NCBI GenBank assembly: GCA_019636285.1
Contig: JAHBXV010000010.1
Location: 62,001-126,000 of the forward strand
Origin: Planctomycetaceae bacterium
Lineage (GTDB): Bacteria; Planctomycetota; Planctomycetia; Planctomycetales; Planctomycetaceae
DNA: 64,000 nt
Direction: 5' to 3'
The notes beneath the pieces were generated by a model. That model saw only the letters and a list, made by a program, of their open reading frames with translations. It did no database searches and had not been told where the DNA came from. The translations under genes and the position numbers were made by a program. Positions 35,851-44,895 of the stretch are shown here, in pieces. Numbering within the stretch: position 1 is the first letter of the stretch; each line of letters begins with the position of its first letter.

Positions 35851-38117
35851 CGCTCGAGTTCCACAACCACCATCGCGTGGATATCGAGACGCGGCACGAT
35901 GACGGTGGTCGTCGTGCCGTCGCTGGAATGCGCCAGCTCGATGCCGTCCGGTTCCAGGTGGACCCGACGAATTTCGTACCCGCGGAGTTCCACGCGAACG
36001 TCGTGAATGGGAATCGCTTCCTCGCGCAGGGGAACGTCATTAGCGGGACTGGCGTGGAAAGCCGTTGTGTTGACGTCGTTATAGAGATGAATCACCAGGC
36101 GGGAACCGTCACGATCCTGCCGAGTCACGGTCATTTGGACGCACATGGGAGCCTGGACGCGGACTGGCGGCGGAGCGACCGCAACATGCTCGATGGCAGC
36201 GGCCAGCGCCACGCGATAATAGGGATATGGCGTCAGGTAGTAAGCCGCATCGATGCCCGCCGCGAACGTGACCACGCGGCCCTTTCCCCAGGTGTGCGTC
36301 AGGATCGCCGGAGTAGCGGCCCCCTGACTGCCGGGTTTCGGATGCAGCGTCGCAATGACATTTGCTCCCTCGGGCTGAACGCGCGCGGCTGGTCCTTTGA
36401 AGGTCACGCGGCCAGTTCCGATGAGCGGTTGCAAAGCGTCCAGAAACGTCCCCGCGACCGCTTCAAAATCCCAGGCGCCGCCGCGATTCGCCCAATATTC
36501 CGGCGTCAGTGTGCGAGCAAAGTTCACATCGAGATCGGCGGGTGGCGCGTCCGCGACGGCGGACCCCAAACGCGTAAGACCGCAGATTTCTGCGAGAGCG
36601 GGCTTCGCATGCGGGTCGCCGAATTCGTCGCAGAGGCCCGTGTCCAGCGTCACGATCAGACCACCGCCAGCTTCCACATACTGGCGAATCGCAGCCGTTT
36701 GGCGATCGTCCAGAGATGCGGTATTCGCGAGAATCAGCACGCGATACTTTTTGAGATCGTCGAACGCGAGGTTCCAGTCGGCGATGATCGTGACCGGTAG
36801 ATGAGCTTCGAGGCCGGCGCGGAAGACGCCGAGCACATTCGCCAGGTAACGCTGTTCCACATCGCCCCGCGCGTAGAAGCAGCGGGTATTGTCACTCATG
36901 ACAATCGCCGCCCATGGTTCGGGCCGGGTATGAACTATCCAGGAGCCGCGTTTTTTGACTTCGCCCAGACAGTGGTAAGCGGCTGCCTGCAAGTGGGGCG
37001 GCTGTGCGACGGCGAGACTGGGACGGCAGCCCTGCGCAACGGCAAGCAGCATTCGTCGTTCGATTTCGTGAGCGGGAAAGCTGTCCTTGCCGTACGGGTT
37101 GCCACGCGACATCAGGTAAGGTTCTGCGAAGGCCACGCGATGATTCGTGTAAGCCCACATCGTCGCCAGTCCAAAAGCGGGAACAATGCTCGCGCCACGA
37201 TTGGTTTCATCGAGCCAGAACTCCATATCCGGCGCATCGAGCAGCAGGTTCATGCGGGCCGGCATGTTGCGCGGGACATCGAGAAAATGGCCGAACCGGC
37301 CGCCGTTTGTCGTCCACGTAACCAGGGCCACGTCAGGCTTGATGGCCTTCAGCCGGGTCTGCATGCGGACGATCAACCCTTCCAGGCGACGGTCGGCCCA
37401 ATGCTGGTAGCGGCGAAAGGCCGACTGGTTGATGTCGAACGGCGGAAGGTTCTCTCCCGTGTCGGCCCGAAAGTTCGCGCGACAGTGCTGGCAGTAGCAG
37501 GCCCCCGCGTAGTGCAGACCATCGAAGCTAAAGGCATCGACGGCGGGAAACTTTGTCAGAATTTCCGCGAGCACTTCGATGAAGAAGTCGCCGTACGGAC
37601 CTAACAGACACAGCATTCCGCCATACGGATGCTGCGCGAGATCGACACTGGGAATCTCCTGCGTATCGGTCGCAATGCGTCGCCAGTCGGGGTGCAGTTC
37701 GTAGACTTCAGCTTGCAAGGTCGGGGGATAGACGCCGAGAATCCGCACGCCCAGCCGCTGGTACTCGGCCACATCGCGATCCGTCATTTCCAGAGACCGG
37801 TGCGGGCTGCGGCGGGTGAGCAGCGCTGAGTCGTAATAGGCGTAAAACGGGTCGACGAACCCCAATTCGCTAATCGTCACGCCAGCCTTGGCAGCCGCTT
37901 CCCGATCTTTCGATCCCATCGCACTCAGCGTGTAGCCCGCGCCGAGCGACTCTTCCAGCCAGGCCGGGATGCGGATCTCGCGGAACGGGCCGCGGTCGAA
38001 GGGCTGCGGCGCGACCGTTGGTCCCCAAATCTCCGGGAGAGCGGCCTCCTGGGCACGGCCAATGCCCCGAGCCGACAGCATGCCCGCACTGATCGCGAGA
38101 AACGTCCGGCGATCCAT
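35847..38117 (-). CDS. Tat-exported glycoside hydrolase-like protein with GATase-like domain
   Basis: The 756-residue protein starts MDRRTFLAISAGMLSA (twin-arginine type signal). An N-terminal TIM-barrel-like region (VDAFSFDGLHYAGACYCQHC) resembles family 42 or fucosidase-type enzymes, and a middle domain (RVLILANTASLDDRQTAAI, YVEAGGGLIVTLDTG) is the beta-galactosidase trimerisation/GATase-like domain. The C-terminal beta region ends LDIHAMVVVELER. Catalytic acids are not certain, so substrate cannot be given. It stands alone between phnX and the YkgJ-type gene. Confidence 0.75.
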   Translation of the reverse strand: MDRRTFLAISAGMLSARGIGRAQEAALPEIWGPTVAPQPFDRGPFREIRIPAWLEESLGAGYTLSAMGSKDREAAAKAGVTISELGFVDPFYAYYDSALLTRRSPHRSLEMTDRDVAEYQRLGVRILGVYPPTLQAEVYELHPDWRRIATDTQEIPSVDLAQHPYGGMLCLLGPYGDFFIEVLAEILTKFPAVDAFSFDGLHYAGACYCQHCRANFRADTGENLPPFDINQSAFRRYQHWADRRLEGLIVRMQTRLKAIKPDVALVTWTTNGGRFGHFLDVPRNMPARMNLLLDAPDMEFWLDETNRGASIVPAFGLATMWAYTNHRVAFAEPYLMSRGNPYGKDSFPAHEIERRMLLAVAQGCRPSLAVAQPPHLQAAAYHCLGEVKKRGSWIVHTRPEPWAAIVMSDNTRCFYARGDVEQRYLANVLGVFRAGLEAHLPVTIIADWNLAFDDLKKYRVLILANTASLDDRQTAAIRQYVEAGGGLIVTLDTGLCDEFGDPHAKPALAEICGLTRLGSAVADAPPADLDVNFARTLTPEYWANRGGAWDFEAVAGTFLDALQPLIGTGRVTFKGPAARVQPEGANVIATLHPKPGSQGAATPAILTHTWGKGRVVTFAAGIDAAYYLTPYPYYRVALAAAIEHVAVAPPPVRVQAPMCVQMTVTRQDRDGSRLVIHLYNDVNTTAFHASPANDVPLREEAIPIHDVRVELRGYEIRRVHLEPDGIELAHSSDGTTTTVIVPRLDIHAMVVVELER

Positions 38118-38180
38118 GATCGCATGACTCCCCGAGAGAACTGCCGGTAAGAATCGATTCGCGGTAACGATGAATCGCGC

Positions 38181-39443
38181 TTAGCGCACATAATAGAAGA
38201 GCAGACGCTGCAGATCACCCGTCTGGACAAAGTGGCGAATCCGCCGCCGAGCTGAGGCTGTCCCCAGGGCGGCGGAGTAGCCGTGGTGGTGGTCCGCAAT
38301 GGCCATTGCCCGTTCCAGGTCACTGCTGGTCACGGTGTCGCGGTCCTCGCTGACGGCCAACCAGCGGGCCAGCCAGCAGACGACCGGAAAAATCAGCACC
38401 AGGCTCTGCCAGCCTTCCGTGAAGGCCCACCCCTGGTAGGCAGGCCCGAAGAAGTGCAGCCCCCTCAATTTGACGCGGAAGTATCGCGTGAAGAGTTCTT
38501 CCAGAAACAACCCCGGAGGACGAAACGGGGGCTCAAGACATTCGAACGGCACCTCGCGAAACCCCGGCTGCAACACGGGGGTCATCCCCTGCCCTTTGGT
38601 AAATGCCCAGATCGCCTTGAACAACCGATAGCGGTTCCGCCAGCCACCCGACAGGTCGGCGACGGTATCTTTCCGGGCGTACTGGGCGATGGCCGTGCGA
38701 AAATACAGCCGGCTGACGGACGAGATGGGTTCCAGATCGCGCGGAAACGTGGGAACCTCAGCGTGTGTGGTCTCGCGAAGGAGCGCCAGGAACTGTCGCA
38801 CCTCGCCAGGTTTGGCGGAGGAGAAGTCGCTGCCACGAATCAGGGACGACCAGACGACCGTCCGTGCGAGCCGCACGGGGAACGGACTCGTCTCATCCGT
38901 CAGTTCCTGGTCGAGACTATCGACGAGATGGTCGAGCGTATTCCAGGAGGTCCGCGAGCCGGGGGAAATCAGCGGGTCGGGCCACGCCCCGGTTCGCTCG
39001 GGGACCGTCTGTCGGCGAATCGACTCCAGTGCCGATCGTTGCCGAACGACAGCCCGCCCGGCATTCGCGATCACCGAGGGACAACTGAACCGCAGGCTGA
39101 CCGTCACGCCACTATGGGCCGGATGGAGGGCATAGGGGTAGACGCGGCATGCCAGAGGCTTGCCCCCTTCGCCAAACTTGGCATGAATGCGGCACAGGCC
39201 TTTTTCGTTCAGAAAAATACATGCCCCGTCCGGCTGGTGGGCGAGCCGATAACGCTTCTTCCAGACCGGCCCCGAATGCCACACATAAACCGGCTTTCCG
39301 CCGGGGATCTCGCCGCTCTCGCCCCACTTCTGGCGATCGAGTTCCTTGCGCTCCTGCTCGGAAATCTCGATCAGATGCTGTCGACAGCAGCCGGCGCAAT
39401 TGTGGCACGACCAGTTTTGAATTGTCGGCAGTTCCATCCGCAT
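38181..39443 (-). CDS. YkgJ-family Cys-cluster protein
   Basis: From the ATG at 39443 the protein has 420 residues. The N-terminal 120 residues carry the Cys pattern of the YkgJ (zinc- or iron-binding CxxCxxCC) family: NWSCHNCAGCCRQHLIEI, then GACIFLNEKGLCRIHAKF and PLACRVYPYAL. The long helical C-terminal part (FPVVCWLARWLAVSEDRD) has no known domain. A metal cluster role is likely, function unknown. A longer frame upstream to 39704 lacks similarity and the ATG has GGGGAA before it. Confidence 0.82.
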   Translation of the reverse strand: MRMELPTIQNWSCHNCAGCCRQHLIEISEQERKELDRQKWGESGEIPGGKPVYVWHSGPVWKKRYRLAHQPDGACIFLNEKGLCRIHAKFGEGGKPLACRVYPYALHPAHSGVTVSLRFSCPSVIANAGRAVVRQRSALESIRRQTVPERTGAWPDPLISPGSRTSWNTLDHLVDSLDQELTDETSPFPVRLARTVVWSSLIRGSDFSSAKPGEVRQFLALLRETTHAEVPTFPRDLEPISSVSRLYFRTAIAQYARKDTVADLSGGWRNRYRLFKAIWAFTKGQGMTPVLQPGFREVPFECLEPPFRPPGLFLEELFTRYFRVKLRGLHFFGPAYQGWAFTEGWQSLVLIFPVVCWLARWLAVSEDRDTVTSSDLERAMAIADHHHGYSAALGTASARRRIRHFVQTGDLQRLLFYYVR

Positions 39444-39718
39444 CGAACGACATTCCCCGAGAGCGCTGCGAGGCCATCTAGTCTGACAGCTTGTACGCCC
39501 TCGGTAAATGGGACTGCGCGGAAGTTCTGGGTCGTCGAGAGTCTCGTGTCGAGGGTCGAGAGAGAAGACCGACGGAAATCCACGCTTTTCTGCGACTCTG
39601 CTCGCCAGAGCCGACTTCCCGCTTGTTCGCGATCGTGCGTCCCTTGGGAAGCGCGGATACAATTCTTTGTGTGGCGTTTTCAAGGCGTTGACTGCTGTCG
39701 ACAAGGGAAAGAGCGAGC

Positions 39719-41290
39719 TTGTCCATTCGTGACTGGGAGAATCTGACCGAGGCTTCGCGGCGGCTGATCGTGCTTGCCAATGCGATTGCCACCGACGTGG
39801 GAGCCGAAGTCACGCAGCCGGAACACCTGCTCGAAGCTATGACGCGGGAAGAGTCGCTCGCCGGAAGCTGGCTGGGCGAGTTCGGCTATCCCACCGCCTT
39901 TGATGATGAGATCACGATCGGGGAGGGTCCGCTGGCCGAGCCGAACGCGGCGCTGCAGACCGTGCTCATGGAGGCGCAGATCGAAGCGTTTCGACTGGGG
40001 CCGGGGGCAGCGGTTGGTTCGGAGCACCTGTTGTGGGGACTTGCTGTCGTTCCATCCGCGGCAGCCGAGCGGTTAGCGGGTCATGGCATTACCACTGAAC
40101 AACTCGTGGGTCGTCTGCGGGAGCCTGGCGCCCCGGAAGATCCGCACAAGCAGATCACCATCGACTGGAGCCTTCCGGCCGATGGCCCGACGTCGGACGA
40201 GCTGGCGGGGGCGTACCGGATTCTGGACGCGGCGGCGAACCGGGCGCGCGAAGGGCTGCGGACCTTCGAGGACTTCGCGCGGTTCGTTGGGGAAGACCGG
40301 CAACTGACGGCGGGCCTCAAGAGCCTGCGGCATGAGTTACGGCAGGCACTGGATCGTCTCGATGATGTCGCGCTGGCCGCTCATCGCGATACGGCGGGCG
40401 ATTTGGGAACCAGCCTCGTGACGGAAGCCGAGTATCGACGTCGCTCGCCGCTCGATGCCGCGCTGGCGAGTTGCAAGCGCGTTCAGGAATCGCTGCGGAC
40501 GCTGGAAGAGTACGGCAAGATTGTCGACGTGGAGTTTGCCCGGCGGATCGAGCAGTTGCGTTACCAGAGCTATACGCTCGAAAAAATGCTGCGGACGGGA
40601 GCGCGGGCACGCGGCCGGCTTGCCGATCAGCGGTTGTACCTCTTGCTGTCGACCGATTTGTGTCCGCTTGGTACCATTCCCCTCCTCAAGGCGGCCTTAC
40701 GGAGCGGGGTTCGGCTGGTGCAGTTGCGGGAGAAGTCTCTTTCCGATCGACAGTTGCTGGAATTGGCTCGCGAGGTCCGCCACTGGACGAGTGAGGCGAG
40801 CGCGCTCTTTATCATGAACGATCGCCCGGACATCGCCGCGATGGCGCGAGCCGACGGCGTTCACCTTGGGCAGGATGATTGTCCGGTTGCCGAAGCCAAG
40901 CGAATTCTGGGAGCGGATTCCCTGATTGGCGTCTCGACGCATACGATCGAGCAGGCCCGGCAGGCCGTTCGCGACGGTGCCGACTACCTGGGTGTGGGAC
41001 CGACGTTTGTCTCCTCGACCAAATCGTTCGAGCAATACGCGGGTCTCGAGTTTGTCGGTCAGGTCGCTGGCGAGATTGATCTTCCCTGGTTCGCGATCGG
41101 CGGCATCGATCCCTTGACGGTTTATGATGCAATCGCGGCCGGGGCGCGGCGGGTGGCGGTGAGTGGAGCCATCTGTGGATCGCTCGAACCGGGCGATGTC
41201 ATTCACGGATTGCGGCTGGCTCTCGAACAGTCGCCCGCAGCCGACGGTCCCCCCGAGCCTGCGGAGGACGCACCGTCATGTGCGGATTGA
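39719..41290 (+). CDS. thiE: Clp-N-like / ThiD2 / ThiE fusion: thiamine phosphate synthase
   Basis: The 523-residue protein uses a TTG start (39719). Residues 5-145 resemble a Clp protease N-domain (LTEASRRLIVLANAIATDVG, VTQPEHLLEAM, VGSEHLLWGL). About 160-300 is a ThiD2-type domain (YRILDAAANRAREGLRTFED, DLGTSLVTEAEYRRRSPLDA, RVQESLRTLEEYGKI) that phosphorylates HMP-P. From about 305 comes ThiE: LVQLREKSLSDRQL, FIMNDRPDIAAMA, DGVHLGQDDCP, GVSTHTIEQA, YLGVGPTFVSSTK and AIGGI. The protein thus couples two thiamine steps. ThiD2-ThiE fusions are known in planctomycetes; the Clp-N part is odd. It overlaps asnB by 13 bases. Confidence 0.9.
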   Translation: MSIRDWENLTEASRRLIVLANAIATDVGAEVTQPEHLLEAMTREESLAGSWLGEFGYPTAFDDEITIGEGPLAEPNAALQTVLMEAQIEAFRLGPGAAVGSEHLLWGLAVVPSAAAERLAGHGITTEQLVGRLREPGAPEDPHKQITIDWSLPADGPTSDELAGAYRILDAAANRAREGLRTFEDFARFVGEDRQLTAGLKSLRHELRQALDRLDDVALAAHRDTAGDLGTSLVTEAEYRRRSPLDAALASCKRVQESLRTLEEYGKIVDVEFARRIEQLRYQSYTLEKMLRTGARARGRLADQRLYLLLSTDLCPLGTIPLLKAALRSGVRLVQLREKSLSDRQLLELAREVRHWTSEASALFIMNDRPDIAAMARADGVHLGQDDCPVAEAKRILGADSLIGVSTHTIEQARQAVRDGADYLGVGPTFVSSTKSFEQYAGLEFVGQVAGEIDLPWFAIGGIDPLTVYDAIAAGARRVAVSGAICGSLEPGDVIHGLRLALEQSPAADGPPEPAEDAPSCAD

Positions 41291-43194
41291 CGGGCCTTGT
41301 CGACTGGTCGGGAGCGACGTCCGCCGATCGCCTGCACGAACGGGCGGCCCGCATGGCGGCCACGCTGTCGCATCGCGGTCCCGATGCCAGTGGAGTCTGG
41401 GCCGATGCCGCGCACGGTGTCGCGCTCGGGCACGCGCGGTTGTCGATTCTCGATCTCTCGCCGGCCGGCGCGCAGCCGATGGCTTCGCCGAGCGGCCGCT
41501 ATCACCTGGTTTACAACGGCGAAGTCTACAACCACCAGGAGCTGCGCGAGCAACTCCCGGCGACTATTGCCTATCGCGGTCATTCCGACACGGAAACGCT
41601 GCTGGCCGGTTTCGAGACGTGGGGCATTGTCGAGACGATGCGGCGGTCGATCGGCATGTTCGCGATCGCCGTCTGGGATGCGCAGAGGCGTGAACTCACG
41701 CTGCTGCGCGATCGGTTGGGAATTAAGCCGCTGTACTATGCCTTGATGGGCGATGTGCTGCTGTTCGGGTCGGAGCTGAAGGCGCTGCGAGCGGATGAAG
41801 CCTTCACGGGGACGATCGACCGGGGGTCGCTGGGGCTGTTGCTGCGTTTCAACTACATCCCGACGCCGGCGACGATCTACGAACAGGTTTGCAAACTTCC
41901 AGCCGGTTGTTCGATCACGTTCTCGGCAGAGACTCGGAAGTCGGCCGAACCGATCGCGTACTGGTCGCTGCGGGACGTGGCCGATCGCGGGTTGGCTTCC
42001 CCGTTTCGTGGCTCCTACGAAGAAGCCGTGGATGCTCTGGAAAGCCTGTTAGGGGACGCTGTGCGGCGGCGCCTGTTGTCGGATGTTCCGCTGGGAGCGT
42101 TTCTCTCGGGAGGGATCGATTCGTCGCTGGTGACGGCCCTGATGCGGCGTGCCTCGGCTGGACCGGTAAAGACGTTCTGCATTGGCTTCGAGGAAGCCGC
42201 TTATGATGAAGCCCCATTTGCCCGCGAAGTGGCCCGTCATCTGGAGACTGACCACACCGAGCACTATGCGACCGCGAGTGAAGCCTGGAGCGTGATTCCC
42301 AAGCTGCCGACACTGTTCGATGAGCCGTTCGCGGATTCGTCGCAGATTCCGACGTACCTGGTTTGCGAATTGGCCCGCCGCCATGTGACGGTGAGCTTGT
42401 CGGGGGATGGGGGCGACGAGCTGTTTTGCGGCTATCGCCGATACTTCGACGCCTTTCGGATTGGTCGGGCCACCCGTTTTCTGCCCCGTCCGATGCGCCC
42501 GCTGGCCGCCGCCGGCGCGCGGTTTGCCGGGTCATTGATGCCCCGTAGCCGATTCGGCGAGAAGCTGCGCCGCGGTGCTCATCTGCTGCTGGAATCGTCT
42601 CCCGAAGAGGTCTATCGCCGGCACATGCAGCACTGGCGACCTCCACTACCGCTGGTGGGTAGGGCTCCGCTGGCGAGTTGCGAATTCCTGGACGGCAGCA
42701 CCTGGCCAGCGGGCACGCCCGACCAGCTTCGCTGGATGTTTCTCGACACCCGGACGTACTTGCCGGACGACATTCTGGTCAAAGTCGACCGGACCAGCAT
42801 GGGGGTCGGGCTGGAGGCCCGGGTGCCGCTGATCGACCACCGGGTCGTCGAATTCGCCTGGTCGTTGCCGCTGGCGTACAAGACGGATGGCCACACGGGA
42901 AAGCGGATTCTGCGGTCGGTTCTTGAGAGGCACGTCCCGCGAAACCTATTCGAGCGTCCCAAGACCGGATTTGGCATTCCTTTGCACGAGTGGCTGCGGG
43001 GACCGCTACGCGACTGGGGTGAAAGCCTGCTTGCCCCCGATCGCTTGCAGCGGGAGGGCTTCTTCGACACCGCGATGGTTCGCCGTTGCTGGGACGACCA
43101 CCAGAGCGGTCGGCGGGATGGTCATTACCTGCTCTGGGACGTGCTGATGTTTCAGGCCTGGCTGGACGCGCAGGCCGGGACAACCCGCTCATAA
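41278..43194 (+). CDS. asnB: Glutamine-hydrolysing asparagine synthase
   Basis: The 638-residue protein starts MCGLTG, giving the Cys2 nucleophile of the Ntn glutaminase, with HARLSILDLSPAGAQPM, LVYNGEVYNHQELRE and GHSDTETLLAG as further glutaminase signatures. The synthetase domain has the PPi loop SGGIDSSLVTAL and VSLSGDGGDELFCGYRRY. It forms asparagine from aspartate and glutamine; homologues in some operons modify peptides or surface sugars, so asparagine itself is likely but not certain. It overlaps the thiE-fusion gene by 13 bases. Confidence 0.92.
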   Translation: MCGLTGLVDWSGATSADRLHERAARMAATLSHRGPDASGVWADAAHGVALGHARLSILDLSPAGAQPMASPSGRYHLVYNGEVYNHQELREQLPATIAYRGHSDTETLLAGFETWGIVETMRRSIGMFAIAVWDAQRRELTLLRDRLGIKPLYYALMGDVLLFGSELKALRADEAFTGTIDRGSLGLLLRFNYIPTPATIYEQVCKLPAGCSITFSAETRKSAEPIAYWSLRDVADRGLASPFRGSYEEAVDALESLLGDAVRRRLLSDVPLGAFLSGGIDSSLVTALMRRASAGPVKTFCIGFEEAAYDEAPFAREVARHLETDHTEHYATASEAWSVIPKLPTLFDEPFADSSQIPTYLVCELARRHVTVSLSGDGGDELFCGYRRYFDAFRIGRATRFLPRPMRPLAAAGARFAGSLMPRSRFGEKLRRGAHLLLESSPEEVYRRHMQHWRPPLPLVGRAPLASCEFLDGSTWPAGTPDQLRWMFLDTRTYLPDDILVKVDRTSMGVGLEARVPLIDHRVVEFAWSLPLAYKTDGHTGKRILRSVLERHVPRNLFERPKTGFGIPLHEWLRGPLRDWGESLLAPDRLQREGFFDTAMVRRCWDDHQSGRRDGHYLLWDVLMFQAWLDAQAGTTRS

Positions 43195-43363
43195 ACAGGG
43201 GTTTCGCCGAATCGGGAGACGGGATTTTCCCCTCGGGCTTCCGTGTAGCCGGTGTTTGCGGTAAACGTGTCCCAGATTTGGCGACTGCAATCGATTTTCC
43301 GCGGCTCATTCCGGGGGCGGGCGGACGGTCACCCTTGGACTTTCAGCAAGAACGAGTTCTGTC

Positions 43364-43735
43364 ATGCCCGTACGCGGCATTCGTGGCGCGACCAGCGTTG
43401 AAAAGGACCAGCCCGAGGAAATTCTCGCGGCGACGCGAGAGTTGCTGGAACAGATTCTGAAACTGAACGGCATCGAGCAGTTCGACGACATCGGCTCGGC
43501 CGTCTTCACCACGACACCCGACCTGACTTCGACCTTCCCAGCCGAAGCCGCGCGAGCCTTGGGAATGCGCCAGGTTCCGCTGCTATGCGCGTCTGAAATT
43601 GCCGTGCCGGGCAGCCTGCCCCGGTGTATCCGCATCCTGCTGCATTGGAACACTGATCGGCGGCAGTGCGAAATTCAGCACGTCTACCTGCGCGAAGCGA
43701 AGCGGCTGCGGCCGGATGTTTCGAGCGCGCAGTGA
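43364..43735 (+). CDS. aroH: Chorismate mutase, AroH class
   Basis: Converts chorismate to prephenate for Phe and Tyr synthesis. The 123-residue trimeric-type enzyme keeps the Bacillus subtilis AroH active-site residues at the same numbers: Arg7 (RGIRGAT), Cys75 and Glu78 (LLCASEIAV), Arg90 (CIRILLHW) and Tyr108 (HVYLREA). It lies 169 bases after asnB, followed by a CACTGGC palindrome. It is probably the working chorismate mutase of this region, since the PheA N-domain appears degenerate. Confidence 0.93.
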   Translation: MPVRGIRGATSVEKDQPEEILAATRELLEQILKLNGIEQFDDIGSAVFTTTPDLTSTFPAEAARALGMRQVPLLCASEIAVPGSLPRCIRILLHWNTDRRQCEIQHVYLREAKRLRPDVSSAQ

Positions 43736-43756
43736 GGTGGGCTCTTGGTTAGGTGG

Positions 43757-43820
43757 CACTGGCTCTGCCAGTGTGCCTTCGGTGGATCGTCAAGAACAAG
43801 ACGCACTGGCAGAGCCAGTG
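43757..43820. repeat. Palindromic repeat pair, CACTGGC family (copy 2)
   Basis: CACTGGC-TCT-GCCAGTG at 43757-43773 and the complementary CACTGGC-AGA-GCCAGTG at 43804-43820 flank a 30-base centre, as in copy 1. It lies between aroH and the converging lipoprotein gene, so it could terminate both. Confidence 0.88.
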
Positions 43821-43870
43821 GCACACATGCAAGAGGCTGCTTGTTCGCAGGCTCCGCCCGGAAACGAGAA

Positions 43871-44737
43871 TCACGGCTGGGGTGTCGCGGATGTGCCGGT
43901 ACCGTCCGACGACTCGGCAGAGGTGGTCGTTCCGGTGACGCGCACGGCGGTGGCCGGATCCCAGACGATGTTCCAGTCTTCTCCCACTTCTGGAGACTCG
44001 AAGAACGGCACTCCCTCGGCGGACATGCGGTCGATCAGCATGTTTTTGCGATCGACAAAGAACTCGGCGGGCAGCAGCTTCATCAGCCATTCGTCGTGCT
44101 GCCGCACCAGTCGCAGGTTTTCTTCGGGTGGCAAAAGCAGCCGCTCCATGAGATTGGCCCGCGTGACCCAGGCTGCGTCCCGAAGGACGTCGAACTGCTG
44201 CTCGGAGGAAAGCGACGAGAAGACGCGATTGTCTTTACGGAGTGCCGCGCGAATCGCTTCGGCTTTGGCCAGTTGCTGAGTCAGCGGAAAGTCGTCTGAC
44301 AATTGCGCCCGCGCGACGGCCGTTCCGAGCGTGACGAGCATGCCGCAGAATTGATTCAGGGTCATCTGCTCGCGGCGGAGATGGCGTTCGAGGCGGTGGT
44401 CACCCTTCAACAGTCTTGCCCAGCGGGTGACCGACCAGTGCAATTCCAGATCGCGCTGCTCTTCGCCAACCAGGTCGCTGATGGGAAGCGTTCGTGATCC
44501 CGGCCAGTCGGGAGTTTCGGGAAAAACCGGCTCGGGACAGGAGACCGGCAAGTGGGGCAACGCGTTGCAGACGCGGCGAAAGGCGACCCACTCGACCTGC
44601 GTGATCCGCTCATCGGGCCGCTTGACCTCTGTGAACGGCGGCGTCTCGTCGACACAACCCGTCGTCGCGATGAGCAGCAACAGCCACGGCCATCCACGAC
44701 CGGGCCGCTTGCTACGGTTCACCGGCTCGGCGGTCAT
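43871..44737 (-). CDS. Lipoprotein of unknown function
   Basis: The 288-residue product begins with a basic segment, a membrane stretch and a lipobox ending at Cys28 (LLLLIATTGC). The body is helical and charged (LRREQMTLNQFCGMLVTLG; LSSEQQFDVLRDAAWVTRA) and ends in a Thr/Ser-rich tail (GTTTSAESSDGTGTSA). I do not recognise a family. It is alone between aroH and a membrane protein gene. Confidence 0.7.
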   Translation of the reverse strand: MTAEPVNRSKRPGRGWPWLLLLIATTGCVDETPPFTEVKRPDERITQVEWVAFRRVCNALPHLPVSCPEPVFPETPDWPGSRTLPISDLVGEEQRDLELHWSVTRWARLLKGDHRLERHLRREQMTLNQFCGMLVTLGTAVARAQLSDDFPLTQQLAKAEAIRAALRKDNRVFSSLSSEQQFDVLRDAAWVTRANLMERLLLPPEENLRLVRQHDEWLMKLLPAEFFVDRKNMLIDRMSAEGVPFFESPEVGEDWNIVWDPATAVRVTGTTTSAESSDGTGTSATPQP

Positions 44738-44895
44738 GGCAATCCTCGACGGGGGGGAGACTCTTCGATCGGTATCGACGATCCCCCCCGCTCATGGGGA
44801 ATTGAACTCCTTCAGTTGGCAGGCATTACCCAGTCGGTACAACTGGCGGAGTCAGCCGATTCCGCACGATCTCGGAGATCTTCGCGAAACAACGA

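Noticed and set aside
39444-39718. Possible TPP riboswitch before the thiamine fusion gene
   Set aside because: The conserved CUGAGA, ACCUGAUCUGG-type and final elements are not found; only a weak TACAAT box is present.
38283-39746. 487-residue plus-strand ORF
   Set aside because: Mirror of the YkgJ-type gene; no motif of its own.
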